A stretch of 64,000 nucleotides of DNA, taken from assembly GCF_017654505.1 (NCBI RefSeq), contig NC_054543.1:26352747-26416746 (forward strand). The letters are read 5' to 3'. The DNA is from Polyodon spathula. Taxonomy: Eukaryota > Chordata > Actinopteri > Acipenseriformes > Polyodontidae. Below the pieces are notes generated by a model. It was not told the origin of the DNA and made no database searches. It saw only the letters and a program-made list of their open reading frames with translations. Every line of letters begins with the position of its first letter. Positions within the stretch are counted from its first letter, which is position 1. Shown here piece by piece: positions 44,085 to 55,308 of this stretch. The translations under genes were made by a program, and so were the position numbers.

Positions 44085-44506
44085 ACTCTGCAAGAGTGGA
44101 AGCAACAGCGAGTGGGAGAAGTACAGGCGTGGAAAAGTACAGAGCAGTTTAGAAGCAGTAAGGAGAAATTGCATCTTGAATTGCTTTAATCAGAAAACAG
44201 TGGACATTGGGGAAACACAGCAGCAGCTCAAAGTCAAACAGCCGCGTGTGTTTTTCTGATAACAAACAAGCTGAAACTCGGAGCAGCTGATTCAAATTCA
44301 GCGCTGTTCTGAGACACGGGCGAGGGAAGGAGCCAACAGCACAGCAGAACAACGCAGTTAAATGAGGCAGTCTTCCCAGCGACAACGTGTGGAAGCGACA
44401 GCGAGTGGGAGAAGTACAGGCGTGGAAAAGTGCAGAGCAGTTTAGAAGCAGGTTGAAAGCAGGTTGACAGCTGCAGAAGAAACTAAGCTTCAAAAAATCC
44501 CTCAAC

Positions 44507-45456
44507 ATGGTCTTCAAGCCATTAATCTGTGACACCTGATTGATGTGGGAAATCCGAAAAAACCCAGCGGAGCTAAACCAAGTGTGCGTAAAGTGCCGCG
44601 CGATCCAGGACTTGCATAAACTAGTAAGTATGCTAGAAACGGAGCTGGAAGAAGTGAGACAGCAAGAGGATCTTGAGGAACTGGCACACCCACAATTCAT
44701 GGAAGTCTGCATCACCCCTAACAGACTGAAAGCCACCAGGGAGATAGAAGGTCAGAACAGCTGGGTTCAGGTAGGCAGAAGCAGGGAAAAAAAGAAACTT
44801 CCTCAAACACAACCACCAGAAATCAAAACAACCAACAAATTTGAGTCACTTCAAAATTTTGATGAGCAAAACCAACAACAAGAGAATGAAAGGAACAACA
44901 TCCAGGACCCCATTGACAGTGGTGACCAGACAGCAAAAAGAAGGGAGGTCATGATTGTTGGGGACTCCATATTGAGAAACACAGCAAGTTCAATTCGCAG
45001 TTTGGACCCCCTTACTACAACAGTGTGCTGCCTTCCAGGAGCCTCGGTGAAGCACATCACTGAGAACGTGGACAGGCTCCTAGAACGAACAGGAGACGAC
45101 CCGGTAGTAGTCGTCCACATCGGTACAAACAACATTGGAAGAGACAGACCAAAATCCCTGCAAAACAAATTCAGAGAGCTAGGAAGGAAATTAAAAGAGA
45201 AAACCAAAACTGTGGTATTTTCTGGTATACTACCGGCACCTTGTAAAGGACCATATGGACAGCTGGAAATAATTAATCAAAACGCATGGCTGAAGACGTG
45301 ATGCACACGGGAAGGCTTCACCTATCTTGATCATTGGACCACATTCTACAACGAGGACTATCTGTATAGACGGGATGGACTGCATTTAAATAACAAGGGA
45401 ACCAGTCTACTTGGAGAAAAGATCCTCGAGCAGGTTCAGAAGCATTTAAACTAGAA
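44507..45456 (+). pseudogene. CR1 ORF1 (esterase), one stop from intact
   Basis: The protein begins MVFKPLICDT at 44507, meets a TGA at 44537-44539 where the other copy has Cys, then continues. CVKC (about 44585) with CDTC upstream would make a CXXC..CXXC zinc site. Next are a coiled-coil LHKLVSMLETELEEVRQQE and the SGNH esterase: VGDSILRN with Ser at 44966-44968, HIGTNNIGRDRP, then a stop at 45301 and WDGLHLNNKG with the Asp/His pair near 45375. It is followed by ORF2. Role: particle protein of the LINE; the esterase's contribution to transposition is not established. Confidence 0.75.
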
Positions 45457-45591
45457 AGGAAGGGGGGAGAAATCAACAAAAAAACAGAAGGGAGACCGCA
45501 TCAAAACATTAAATGTATTTATCTAAATGCTAGAAGTATCAGAAACAAAATTCTAGGACTTGAAGCTACTGCTCTAACAGGTAACTATGAT

Positions 45592-47044
45592 GTGATAGGT
45601 GTTACAGAAATGTGGTTGTCTGAGAGTGATGGGGATGAATATAATATTTGTGGGTATACACTGTATAGGAAAGACAGGCAGGACAGAAGAGGAGGAGGGG
45701 TAGAGCTATACATAAGAAACAGTCTTGAAGCCCAGGTGTTAAACCTGGGCAAAGAAAATAAAACCAAATCAATATGGGTCAGAATAACGGACCAAAATTC
45801 AAAGGGCATAATAATAGAAGCATGCTATAGACCGCCAGATTCAGACGGTGAGCAAAATAATCTGTTATGCAATGACATTAGAAATGCATGTAGCAAAGGA
45901 GAAGCCATACTAATGGGGGATTTCAACTTCCCCCAAATAAAATGTGAAAACCCGGTGGGTAGCACGAAGGATGAAATAGAAATGGTGGAAATGACAAATG
46001 ACTGCTTCCTAACACAATTTGTCAAGGCACCGACTAGAGGGGAGGCATGCCTTGATTTAGTCTTTTCAAATAACGAAGATAAAATAACTAAAACAGAGGT
46101 CAGAGAACCACTGGCAAACTGACTTCTATTATATGCAAACTTATGGAAACTATAATAAGATCCAAAATGGAAAATTACCTATATGGTAACAGGGTCCTGG
46201 GAGACAGTCAACATGGTTTTAGGAAAGGGAGATCATGTCTAACTAACTTGCTTGATTTTTTTGAGGATGCAACATCAATAATGGATAATTGCAAAGCATA
46301 TGACATGGTTTATTTAGATTTCCAGAAAGCTTTTGACAAAGTCCCGCACAAAAGATTAATTCTCAAACTGAACGCAGTTAGGATTCAAGGAAACACATGT
46401 ACATGGATTAGGGAGTGGTTAACATGTAGAAAACAGCAAGCACTGATTAGAGGAAAAACTTCAGAATGGAGTGTGGTAACCAGTGGAGTACCACAGGGAT
46501 CAGTATTAGGTCCTCTGCTATTCCTAATCTACATTAACGATTTAGATTCTGGTATAGTAAGCAAACTTGTTAAATTTGCAGACGACACAAAATAGGAGGA
46601 GTAGCAAACACTGTTGCAGCAGCAAAGGTCATTCAACATGATCTAGACAAGATTCATAACTGGGCAGACACATGGCAAATGACATTTAATAGAGAAAAGT
46701 GTAAGGTACTGCACACAGGAAATACAAATGTGCATTATAAATATCATATGGGAGATACTGAAATTGGAGAAGGAATCTATGAAAAAGACCTAGGAGTTTT
46801 TGTTGACTCAGAAATGTCTTCATCTAGACAATGTGGGGAAGCTATAAAAAAGGCCAACAAGATGCTTGGATACTTTGTGAAAAGTGTTGAATTTAAATCA
46901 AGGGAAGTAATGTTAAAACTGTACAATGCATTAGTAAGACCTCATCTTCAATATTGTGTTCAGTTCTGGTCACCTCGCTTCAAAAAGGATATTGCTGCTC
47001 TAGAAAGAGTGCAAAGAAAGCGACCAGAATTATTCCAGGTTTAA
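45592..47044 (+). pseudogene. CR1 ORF2 with endonuclease-RT deletion
   Basis: 45592-46122 encodes the AP-endonuclease: VIGVTEMWLSESD with the Glu, GGGVELYIRNS, IIIEACYRPPDSDGEQ, LMGDFNFPQIK. The SDHN end is deleted. RT restarts at 46125 with [55 protein letters not shown] and FADDTK. A one-base loss at about 46592 shifts the frame; 46679-47044 continues with FNREKCKVLHTGN. The product would lack a complete endonuclease and the RT fingers. Confidence 0.8.
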
Positions 47045-47168
47045 AAGGCATGTCATATGTAGACAGGCTAAAAGAACTGAATCTGTTCAGTCTTGAAGAA
47101 AGAAGAGGCACTTTTTTACACAGAGAATTGTGAGGGTCTAGAATCAACTCCCCAGTAATGTTGTTGGA

Positions 47169-47216
47169 TTTTAATAGTAAATCTATTATATATCTGCTCT
47201 ATGTTTCTAAATGATT
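47169..47216 (+). other. Templated filler insertion
   Basis: 48 bases match 48662-48710 with one missing T. They replace about 20 bases of CR1 sequence between TAATGTTGTTG and TCAAGAAGCTGC. Confidence 0.85.
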
Positions 47217-47394
47217 CAAGAAGCTGCTTGATGAGATTCTGGGATCAATAAGTTACTAATAACCAAACGAGCAAGATGGGCCGAATGGCCTCCTCTTATT
47301 TGTAAACTTTTTTGTAATTTATTTTTAAAGAAATGTTAGAAGTCATTGCAGCTGTGATAGAAGCTAATGTTAAGGGTAGGACTATTAAGGGAAG

Positions 47395-47680
47395 GATTCA
47401 TTTAGCAAAAATGAATCTAGAATTATTTTTGTTTGTTTCAATTAAATTAGAATAAGCCGATTTAGTCAATGCCAGAGCCTTCCTATATTTAATAAACATA
47501 CAATTTAGATTCCCGCCATCGCTTATGAGTTGAATCTGGACCATGGTGAGATTTTTTTAAAAGGCACTCTGTTTTGATTGGCGCTACAGTAATTAAGATA
47601 CCAGTTAAGGTGGTGTTGTAGGTATTAACCAGCTCTTCTACTGATAAGGACTCAGAGTTGTAATGAGCTCAATCCATCAG
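47395..47680 (-). mobile_element. L2-type LINE fragment
   Basis: The complement of 47421-47485 matches 38172-38235 (AGGAAGGCTCTGGCATTG..AATTTAATTGAAACAAA). The minus frame reads YRKALALTKSAYSNLIETNK, the L2 endonuclease-RT linker, and upstream SAFLKKSHHGP-like sequence. It is a second, inverted L2 relic. Confidence 0.6.
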
Positions 47681-47888
47681 GAAACTACACATTTGCTCTA
47701 GTAAACTTTAAGAGTAAAACATGTTAGCGGTACATTTTTAGACCTTTTCTTTATTGCAAGTTTTGTATATACACTATTGTTAAAGTCTGATAGAGCATAG
47801 ATGGTTAAGCTATAGAAGACTGTAATAAATAGGGCAAATTAACATTGAGGAGCACGACAGCTTTAAAACAGTATCTAAGAACTGTTAA

Positions 47889-48437
47889 ATACTGTATTCC
47901 TTTGAATTTAAGATACACTTTTTGAACCATTTTTTTCTCCTCAAAAATAGCCTGCATCTTAAATAAGTGTACAGTATAGTGATATATTTTTTAAAATCAT
48001 CAGCAAAAGACATGACTACCCGAGTACACAAGCAACAATGTGACTTACTGCCAAGATCATCCATGACATAGACAGACATTTTCAAAGAAGTGCCATTAGC
48101 TTCCTGAGGAAGAGGTGCTTTTACAGTTTCAGTGTTTCTAAGACGCAGTACCAGCTTGAACAGATCGGAAATGTTGATCAGACCCCCGTATTTTTCGACA
48201 TGCCAAGCAATACCGCAGTTCACAAATTTGCAGAAAAACAGGTGTGAGTAATCACTACTGGAAATGAGAAGCAGCACATTACTGTAATGCTCTTTGTGGT
48301 AACAGAAGGCTACAAACTGCCTCCATATGCGTAATTGATGTTGTATTTTTCTAAATGTTGTTTTATGATGATTTATTTTTTCCTCAAATTGAGAGTGGGA
48401 AATTTGGGCTGTGTCTTAAATTCGAAGAAATATGGTA
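47889..48437. mobile_element. Putative TIR DNA transposon/MITE
   Basis: The left end (TACTGTATTCCTTTGAATTT, AAGATACA) and the complement of the right end (TACCATATTTCTTCGAATTT, AAGACACA) agree at 23 of 28 positions. A 130-codon minus frame (47885-48277) lies inside but matches no family I know. No target duplication is clear. Confidence 0.5.
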
Positions 48438-48790
48438 GGCGTTTTGCAGACAGAATTAAAAGGACAAATTCAGAGAGCAGATACCACAGTACTAAGTTTG
48501 TACCATTTTGCACATGAGCATAATTCAATGATTTTTTTTTTCTTTATCACTTGGGTAATGCATTGTGAATTTTGCCTAAAGACTCATATAATTAATTTAT
48601 TTGTCCTGGAATAATGACTGTTATGAGCTTGACATATTACAAACACACTTGCATACATATGTTTTAATTAGTAAATCTATTATATATCTGCTCTATGTTT
48701 CTAAATGATTTATCTCAGACAATTCCTCTGTATGTGCTAAGCATTGTCATTGTATTCTAAGAACTAACCCACCATATTCTTTATCTTCAG

Positions 48791-48872
48791 GTAAAGAAAG
48801 CGTTCTTTGCTTTAGTAGCCAATGGTGTGAGGGCTGCCCCCTTGTGGGATAATAAGATGCAGTGTTTCGTAG
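48791..48872 (+). CDS. prkag: Exon of AMPK gamma subunit (CBS1 region)
   Basis: The exon is 82 bases between TTATCTTCAG and GTAAGAAC, canonical acceptor and donor, entering in phase 0 and leaving in phase 1. It encodes [19 protein letters not shown] then DNKMQCFV and one base of the next codon. This is the conserved CBS1 segment of AMP-activated protein kinase gamma subunits, which bind AMP/ATP and regulate the kinase. The Arg of NGVRAAPLW (codon AGG, 48830-48832) corresponds to the Arg mutated in human PRKAG2 R302Q and pig PRKAG3 R200Q. VANG fits gamma-2/gamma-3 better than gamma-1; the paralog is unresolved. No other exon was found, so flanking introns must be long. The frame is intact, which argues against a pseudogene. 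Confidence 0.85.
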
Positions 48873-48874
48873 GT

Positions 48875-48974
48875 AAGAACACAATACAGGTACAGAGGCT
48901 CTTTTCATCAATGTGTCGGTTCATAAGAACACAAGACATGTACAGAGGCTCTATTCATCAATGTGTTGGACCCA
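48875..48974. repeat. 50-bp tandem duplication at the exon donor
   Basis: AAGAACACAATACAGGTACA..ATCAATGTGT at 48875 recurs at 48925 with few changes (AAGAACACAAGACATGTACA). It starts two bases after the GT of the splice donor. Confidence 0.85.
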
Positions 48975-49119
48975 AAGTATCTTATCTTGACCTTTTACGC
49001 CAGTTTATCAAATGTTTGTGATTCATCAAACCATTATTTGCTTTTTTCTGACTGCATTGTCATGTCATTTGGGAAGAACTAGAATCCTGTATTCCAGTAC
49101 CATTTATGAAAACCAGTGC

Positions 49120-51704
49120 CAGTGTCACTGGAAATAAGTCAGCTGGGAAATAAGTTAGCGTTTGCCTTTTTGAGCCTTTCTAGTCATGCACGAATCTTAG
49201 AACTTAAAGGCAAAGTTCTCATCGAAATCTTTTTTTAACATAAATAAATATTTTAAAAACGTTACTTTGTGGGTATAATTTATGTATATGCATAGTTAAA
49301 ATCACTACTTGTCAAATGTGTATTTCCTTTATAAAATGTCGCTCGTGGACACTGTCATATACTGTGGGGTAAGGCAATAAATATTTAAGAAGTGTTTATG
49401 TAAGCTCATTTTAACAAAGTTATATTATTTGCATGGTAAATTGCTTGGTGACTTTGAACCTTTTCAATAAATTGAGTGGGAAAGTGGGTACAAACACTTT
49501 TCTTCATGTATAGAATAATGTTTTTGACATTGTAATCAAGTCTATGTGGGATATCTAAACCAGTTAATATAGAAAATGTACACGTTTTTAATGGAAAATA
49601 TTGTTTTAAGGTGTATATATAATTGAGAAACACACAAAACGTTTGGCTTCCTACACCATCCTAAAGTGCAGTTATTTTATTTTATATGAATATCTGTAAT
49701 CCAAGTTGACATGGTGGATGTACTCGCACAGCACCAAATACTGTACTAATAATTCAGATCGCTCTCCAATTTAATGGAGTACTCTGCGCACATCTCTGAT
49801 CCTCACTTCTACAGTAAGTCCCCACTCATCAGTTGTTGTATTTCAGGAAAGATAAAACGTCATTTCCCAGGTTATACTTTTTACTTGTAGATTATTATGT
49901 GAAACTCTGTGTGAGAACTTGCTCTTAACGTTACCTGATTTGTTTCAATTAAGTTTTACACCAGATCTCATTAATCAGAAAGATATCATGAATATAATGT
50001 AGATATCATACAGCATTCATTGCATACCATACAATAATACTTATGTCTATATACATTTCTCAATAACAAAGATATTTTAAAAATGCACTTTTATTAAAAC
50101 AAAATACACACAATACATGTAAAAACAAATGTGTAAGGGTGTGTATGGGAAGGGAAGGATATGTTTACAGAAGGTGTGGTTTAATTCCATGCTGGAGGTT
50201 TTTTTTAGGACTATATAATACCAGTGTCTTTCATATGGACAGGACCCCCCCTAAAAAGCCCAACCTGATCATATTTAATTTCAGGATGCCGAATTGAATC
50301 CCTTTACAAAATCAAAAATTACGTTGTTCACCCAGATAAGTTTTTTTTTTTTTTTAATTATTGTTATTATTATTATTTTGGCGATGCCTTTTCATCTTTC
50401 TAAAGATGTCGCTGGTTGATACGAGAATTATTTTTGTATTTGAAAATAGCTCATGCAAATTTGTTGAATCTTTTTTCATTGTTCTAATTAATGCCAATTA
50501 ATTTAACTAATTCCACACGTTTCAGTTTACCTAAATCATTGCCTCCATCATGAATATATCTGGTTTGGAAGAAGGGGATTTAAAAAAAAAAAAAAAAAAA
50601 TCATAAACAATACTAAAAAAAAAAGCCACTTAAGCCCCCTCCATCCGGACAGAGGAGTTTGGCAGCTGCAGGTCCAGCCCAAGGAGATATATACATGCAC
50701 ATGCACATGCACACGCACACGCACACACACACACACACGCACACGCACACACACACGCACACACACACTTGGTCAAACATAAATTAATAGTAAGCAGCAA
50801 AAATGGCTGTTATTTATAATTTAAACAACATGGAATCATCCTTTGAAAATGTATGAAAGTGTATTTCATCACTTGTTTTATTCCAGTGCAGTTCTAAATC
50901 TTTCAGAGTGAAAAATTTCACTGCTTGAAACAGGGAAACTATCTGTACAAATTAAGTGTCTGATAGCTTGACTGGCATTTCAAAAGTGGCTGATAGCTTT
51001 ACCACTATCTTGTGACAGCAGTATATAATTGCACACCAACATAAATCTTAAGACAAATGCATAATGGTTTCTGATACAGTATGTCAACACATACAAATTA
51101 TACATGTATTTATTTCTCTTTCACTGTATTATTTGTACAAAGAAAACCTAATATAAACATCCGCGACGATTACAAATTTAAAATGACAACTGGTGAAAGG
51201 GTTTGCCACGTCTTTGTAAACTGGGAATTAAACTGAACACCTATTATTAAATAATAGATCATATGTCGTGTTAGAAACTGTTATTACATTTTAAACACAA
51301 ATGTAGTTGTACATAAAAAAATAAATCGCACAAGAAATGATAAATTATTTCTGCTTATGTCATAACCCATATACAAAATAATGCATGTATACATGTACGA
51401 AGAAAACCTGTAATATAAAGTAGCCAGCGATTAAATGTAAACTTTGTAAACTACGTAGCCTAAAGTTAACCTATTATTAAATAATATGAAAACCATGCTA
51501 TTAATATTACAACAACTTGTTTCCGATGTTTACTATATCCGATATACTTTAGCTTTTAATAAAGATCCTGACAACATTAAAAGTAAAACAATTTACTAGA
51601 TACATCATTGGAAAGATCGCAATAACAGTCTGTTCTGAATAAAAGTTTGCGCTTGCGTAGAAAGGCTCAAAAAGGCAAACGCTAGTTTATTTCCTGTGAC
51701 ACCG
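49120..51704. mobile_element. Non-coding element with terminal inverted repeats
   Basis: Left end CAGTGTCACTGGAAATAAG, then TAGCGTTTGCCTTTTTGAGC. The complement of the right end is CGGTGTCACAGGAAATAAAC, then TAGCGTTTGCCTTTTTGAGC. CAGTG ends suggest a hAT-like type, but no 8-bp duplication is visible; the right side is disturbed by an LTR insertion. A partial copy lies at 31914-32697. Internal segments 51040-51270 and 51315-51500 are diverged duplicates of each other. No transposase is seen. Confidence 0.6.
50694..50770. repeat. CA/CG-CA microsatellite
   Basis: ACATGC, ACACGC and ACAC repeats. Confidence 0.9.
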
Positions 51705-52166
51705 TGTCACAAGGACAGCCGAAGTGGGTGACGACAGACCAGAAACAGGAACTGACTCTGCACACAGCTGTTGAATGGTGAAGGCACTGATGCGCAGTTT
51801 AATAATGAACAGGCAGAAAATAAAAGGTTTGTAACAATACAAAAACAGGACATGGCACACGAGGCCAAAATAAATAGACAAACAAAATATACTGTTGTGC
51901 TGGGATTCAATTACCTATTAATTATTCACTTGAATCCCAGCACGTGAATTAATAAAGTGCAAGTCCCCGTGCTCACATATTACTACATTTTACTTGCACG
52001 TGAAGTGCTGTGCAATCCTCGTGCCTAAATACACATATACATTTTAAACACTCGTGTTACACAGACCCGTTTATATCCCGTGTACCAATGTCTATACACC
52101 AACATTTAAACACACCACATGCAACACATAACAGATAATATACACAGGGTCGGGCACTTTGTCACA
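51705..52166 (-). repeat. Solo LTR of element A family, inverted
   Basis: It starts TGTCACAAGGACAGCCGAAG and ends GGGCACTTTGTCACA, the complement of the element A LTR ends. It is 462 bp, so internally shorter than the 641-bp LTR. Flanks are CACCG (51700-51704) and CACCC (52167-52171), a target duplication with one mismatch. It sits at the right end of the TIR element. Confidence 0.85.
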
Positions 52167-52171
52167 CACCC

Positions 52172-53633
52172 GTACATAGAAGTCCTCATATTCGTCTATG
52201 CACAGAAATGGAAAGATTGTAGTCGAATGTAACCCTAAAGTTAAATAGGAGGCTAGATTGAGTAATAAATTTGCATGACATGAGCATAGGCTGCATGGAG
52301 GAAGAATCTCTGGGGATTTGATGGGTAGGCGAGTGCTTGTGACTTAGTGAAGAGCACAGGGTCTCCCCTTGGCTCACGGTGGTGAAGCCGTCGTGGCATG
52401 GTCTCCAAGGCTAGGAAGCAAGTTTCACCTCCCCCAAGGTCAATAAGAAAATAAGGATAGCAGAAGGTCCTGAGGTCTCTTTCAGCTTGTTAAGGATCCC
52501 CTTTGCTGAGGGAGGTCAGCACAGCCAGACTTCCATGGCTTGAGGAGCTTTGTTTCCATAAGGGGGAGACTGGAAACAGAGATCTCCCCCTGGCTCTGAG
52601 AGCAGCTGCAGGGAGCAGAGGCTGGGCTCCAGAAAGTGGGGACTTCTTCCCTACTCAGGGGACAGAAGAAACAATTACCAAAATTAGATACAAACTTTTA
52701 AAAATGCCCAGCTGGCTTAATAAATACTATAGTCTCACCACGGCATGATGATTTTGGACTGGACCATTTCACCACCAGGAGAGAGGCAGTAAAGTATCCT
52801 ACATTTAAAGCTATTCCTGAGTACAATTTTCATTTGTGTGATTTATAATACGTTAATACATTGTGTGCAGGCTGTCGCATATTGTAAAGTTTGAGCAGCC
52901 TCTCGCCCAAACTGCACAAGATGACATTTCTTACATGATGAGATGCCCTAAACCCAATGTATTAACTTACACACTATGGGCAGGATTTAAAAAAAAAAAC
53001 AGTGCTATTGTATTGAACTCCTGGTAGAGTAATGAGAGCTTTAGTAGCAAGTGATTTTCAAAATGTGTTAATTAAATCAATCTGTTAATGCTTTGAAATT
53101 GAGTCGATGAGGTCGTTAACGCATTTTTTCATTAAAAAGCTTAATTGCTGCAGGTCACGTACATCACTTCCCGTCTCAATGACTAAATAAGGGGAAGTTG
53201 TTAATCAAAATGCATGTTAACGACATCAAGAAAAATGAATGGCAGCATGGTTGGAATTTATTTTCTTATGTTGACATCTACTTTTTTATGTATTTTAGTA
53301 TGTACGATTGTAGGCTATAAATAAATATGTTCTGACGTGCCATTGGTGTTTGTAGTTGTTAATTATTATACATTTATACCATGTATTTAACACTCCATTA
53401 TACAGTATTAAGCTTTTAAAATTACAATAAAACTCCCCAACCCAATACACAATTTTTTACTCCTTTAAAAAAAAAAAAAAAAAAACAGAGCAATACAAAC
53501 CAAACAAGCACATAAAAAAACAAAAGTAGAATGAAATACAAAATAACACACTTTCTATAGAAGAGAGGAAACGATAAAGAGAAGAGGTAGAAGATAAATG
53601 GATTAAATAAGAGAAGGTTGTTGAGGGTGTTTT
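52172..53633. other. No gene recognised
   Basis: No exon, transposon protein or RNA gene is readable. 52330-52690 is GC-richer than its surroundings. The frame at 52503-52748 matches nothing I know. Confidence 0.4.
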
Positions 53634-54377
53634 AAGAACATAAGAACATAAGAACATAAGAAAGTTTACAAACGAGAGGAGGCCATTCGGCCCATCTTGC
53701 TCGTTTGGTTGTTAGTAGCTTATTGATCCCAAAATCTCATCAAGCAGCTTCTTGAAGGATCCCAGGGTGTCAGCTTCAACAACATTACTGGGGAGTTGAT
53801 TCCAGACCCTCACAATTCTCTGTGTAAAAAAGTGTCTCCTATTTTCTGTTCTGAATGCCCCTTTTTCTAAACTCCATTTGTGACCCCTGGTCCTTGTTTC
53901 TTTTTTCAGGCTGAAAAAGTCCCTTGGGTCGACACTGTCAATACCTTTTAGAATTTTGAATGCTTGAATTAGGTCGCCACGTAGTCTTCTTTGTTCAAGA
54001 CTGAACAGATTCAATTCTTTTAGCCTGTCTGCATATGACATGCCTTTTAAGCCCGGAATAATTCTGGTCGCTCTTCTTTGCACTCTTTCTAGAGCAGCAA
54101 TATCTTTTTTATAGCGAGGTGACCAGAACTGAACACAATATTCAAGATGAGGTCTTACAAGTGCATTGTACAGTTTTAACATTACTTCCCTTGATTTAAA
54201 TTCAACACTTTTCACAATGTATCCGAGTATCTTGTTAGCCTTTTTTATAGCTTCCCCACATTGCCTAGATGAAGACATTTCTGAGTCAACAAAAACTCCT
54301 AGGTCTTTTTCATAGATTCCTCTCCAATTTCAATATCTCCCATATGATATTTATAATGTACATTTTTATTTCCTGCG
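53634..54377 (-). mobile_element. CR1 3' part
   Basis: Tail of three AAGAACAT units at 53634, then the antisense 3' coding region to about 54377 (complement of GCAGGAAATAAAAATG). The minus frame 53712-54278 (188 codons) is intact; one base is missing near 54322. Confidence 0.9.
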
Positions 54378-54599
54378 GTGTACTTACACTCACAACATAG
54401 CTGAGGTGCTACATTGGGTACTGATCATTACAGCTGACAGTGATTGAAAATGAGTATGATGGGATTAGTCTTTTTTTTTTTTAGTCTGGGAATGTGAAGG
54501 GGTTCCAGACCAGGTGAAAGCTATTGTGCATAATTGAGGTCAAACAGTTCTGTATTCCACAATATTTAAAACCTTTTGTGGACCATCTGAAGGGGAGGT

Positions 54600-55250
54600 T
54601 TTGGGTGAGAGAGCCCCAGTTAAACTTTTTCAGATGTAGAACTTCAGAATTGGTCCAGGTGATGTTATAACCAGATATTTTACCAAAATGTTTATAAGTT
54701 TGAGAAGTGCCGGTAGGGATATTTCAGGATTTTGAAGAAATAGTAGGATGTCATCTGCATAGAGGCTAATTTTATGATTTGTGGTCCCTGTCTGGATACC
54801 CTCAATACTTGTGTCCTGACGAATAGCAGCTGCTAATGGTTTGGTAAAGAGAGAGAACAGCAGAGGGGATAATGGGCACCCCATTGAGTGTCTGTAAATA
54901 GAGTGAAAGGCTTGGATACCAGGCTGTTTGTGATGATAGATGCTACTGGGGAGGAATATAAAATTTTAATCCAATTAAACTTATTGCCAATGCTAGATTG
55001 ATGTAAGACTTTGAATAAGAAGGGGCAGTTCACTCTATCGAATGCTTTCTCTGCATCCAAGAAGAGGACAATGGAACTTGTTAATGATTCTTTTGATACA
55101 TGAGTCATATTAAATAACAGTCTGGTATTATCAGAGGAGTTTCTGCCTTTGATAAAGCCAAGTATGGTCACGGTTTATTAGGTACCGAGTTACTATCTCT
55201 AGTCGGGTTGCAAGTCAGTTGCAGAGAATTTTTAGGTTGACATTCAAGAG
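54600..55250 (-). pseudogene. L1-type LINE RT remnant
   Basis: On the minus strand the order is YLSLLNVNLKIL (55245), ILGFIKGRNSSDNTRLLFN (55150), IVLFLDAEKAFDRVNCPFLF (55060), IKILYSSPVASIITNSL, MGCPLSPLLFSLFTKPLAAA (54880) and ISLYADDILLFLQNPE (54750), with frame changes around 54850. These are RT blocks of L1/Tx1-clade elements, with YADD as catalytic site. Further parts of the same copy lie upstream up to 58520, separated by younger insertions. Confidence 0.75.
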
Positions 55251-55308
55251 AGATAAGGGTCTTTGTCTTTTTTTATATTAATGAGATAAGGGTGTGTGAA
55301 AAGATGGC

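Larger units (their letters stand above)
44085..47320 (+). mobile_element. CR1-type LINE with internal deletions
   Basis: It retains the 5' untranslated region (with a duplicated unit), almost all of ORF1, the endonuclease and part of RT. About 890 bases are missing at 46121, where the EPLAN end of the endonuclease joins [15 protein letters not shown] in RT through a two-base overlap. A second deletion near 47103 removes the thumb region. A filler insertion at 47169-47216 replaces about 20 bases. The 3' end shows the CAATAAG..ACTAATAACCA motif and a weak tail. Confidence 0.88.

Noticed and set aside
47885..48277. 130-codon minus frame inside the TIR element as a new gene
   Set aside because: No family match, no splice or promoter signals; contains FADD by chance without any RT context.
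50548..50766. Cys/Val/Arg-rich minus frame
   Set aside because: Translation of the CA/CG microsatellite.
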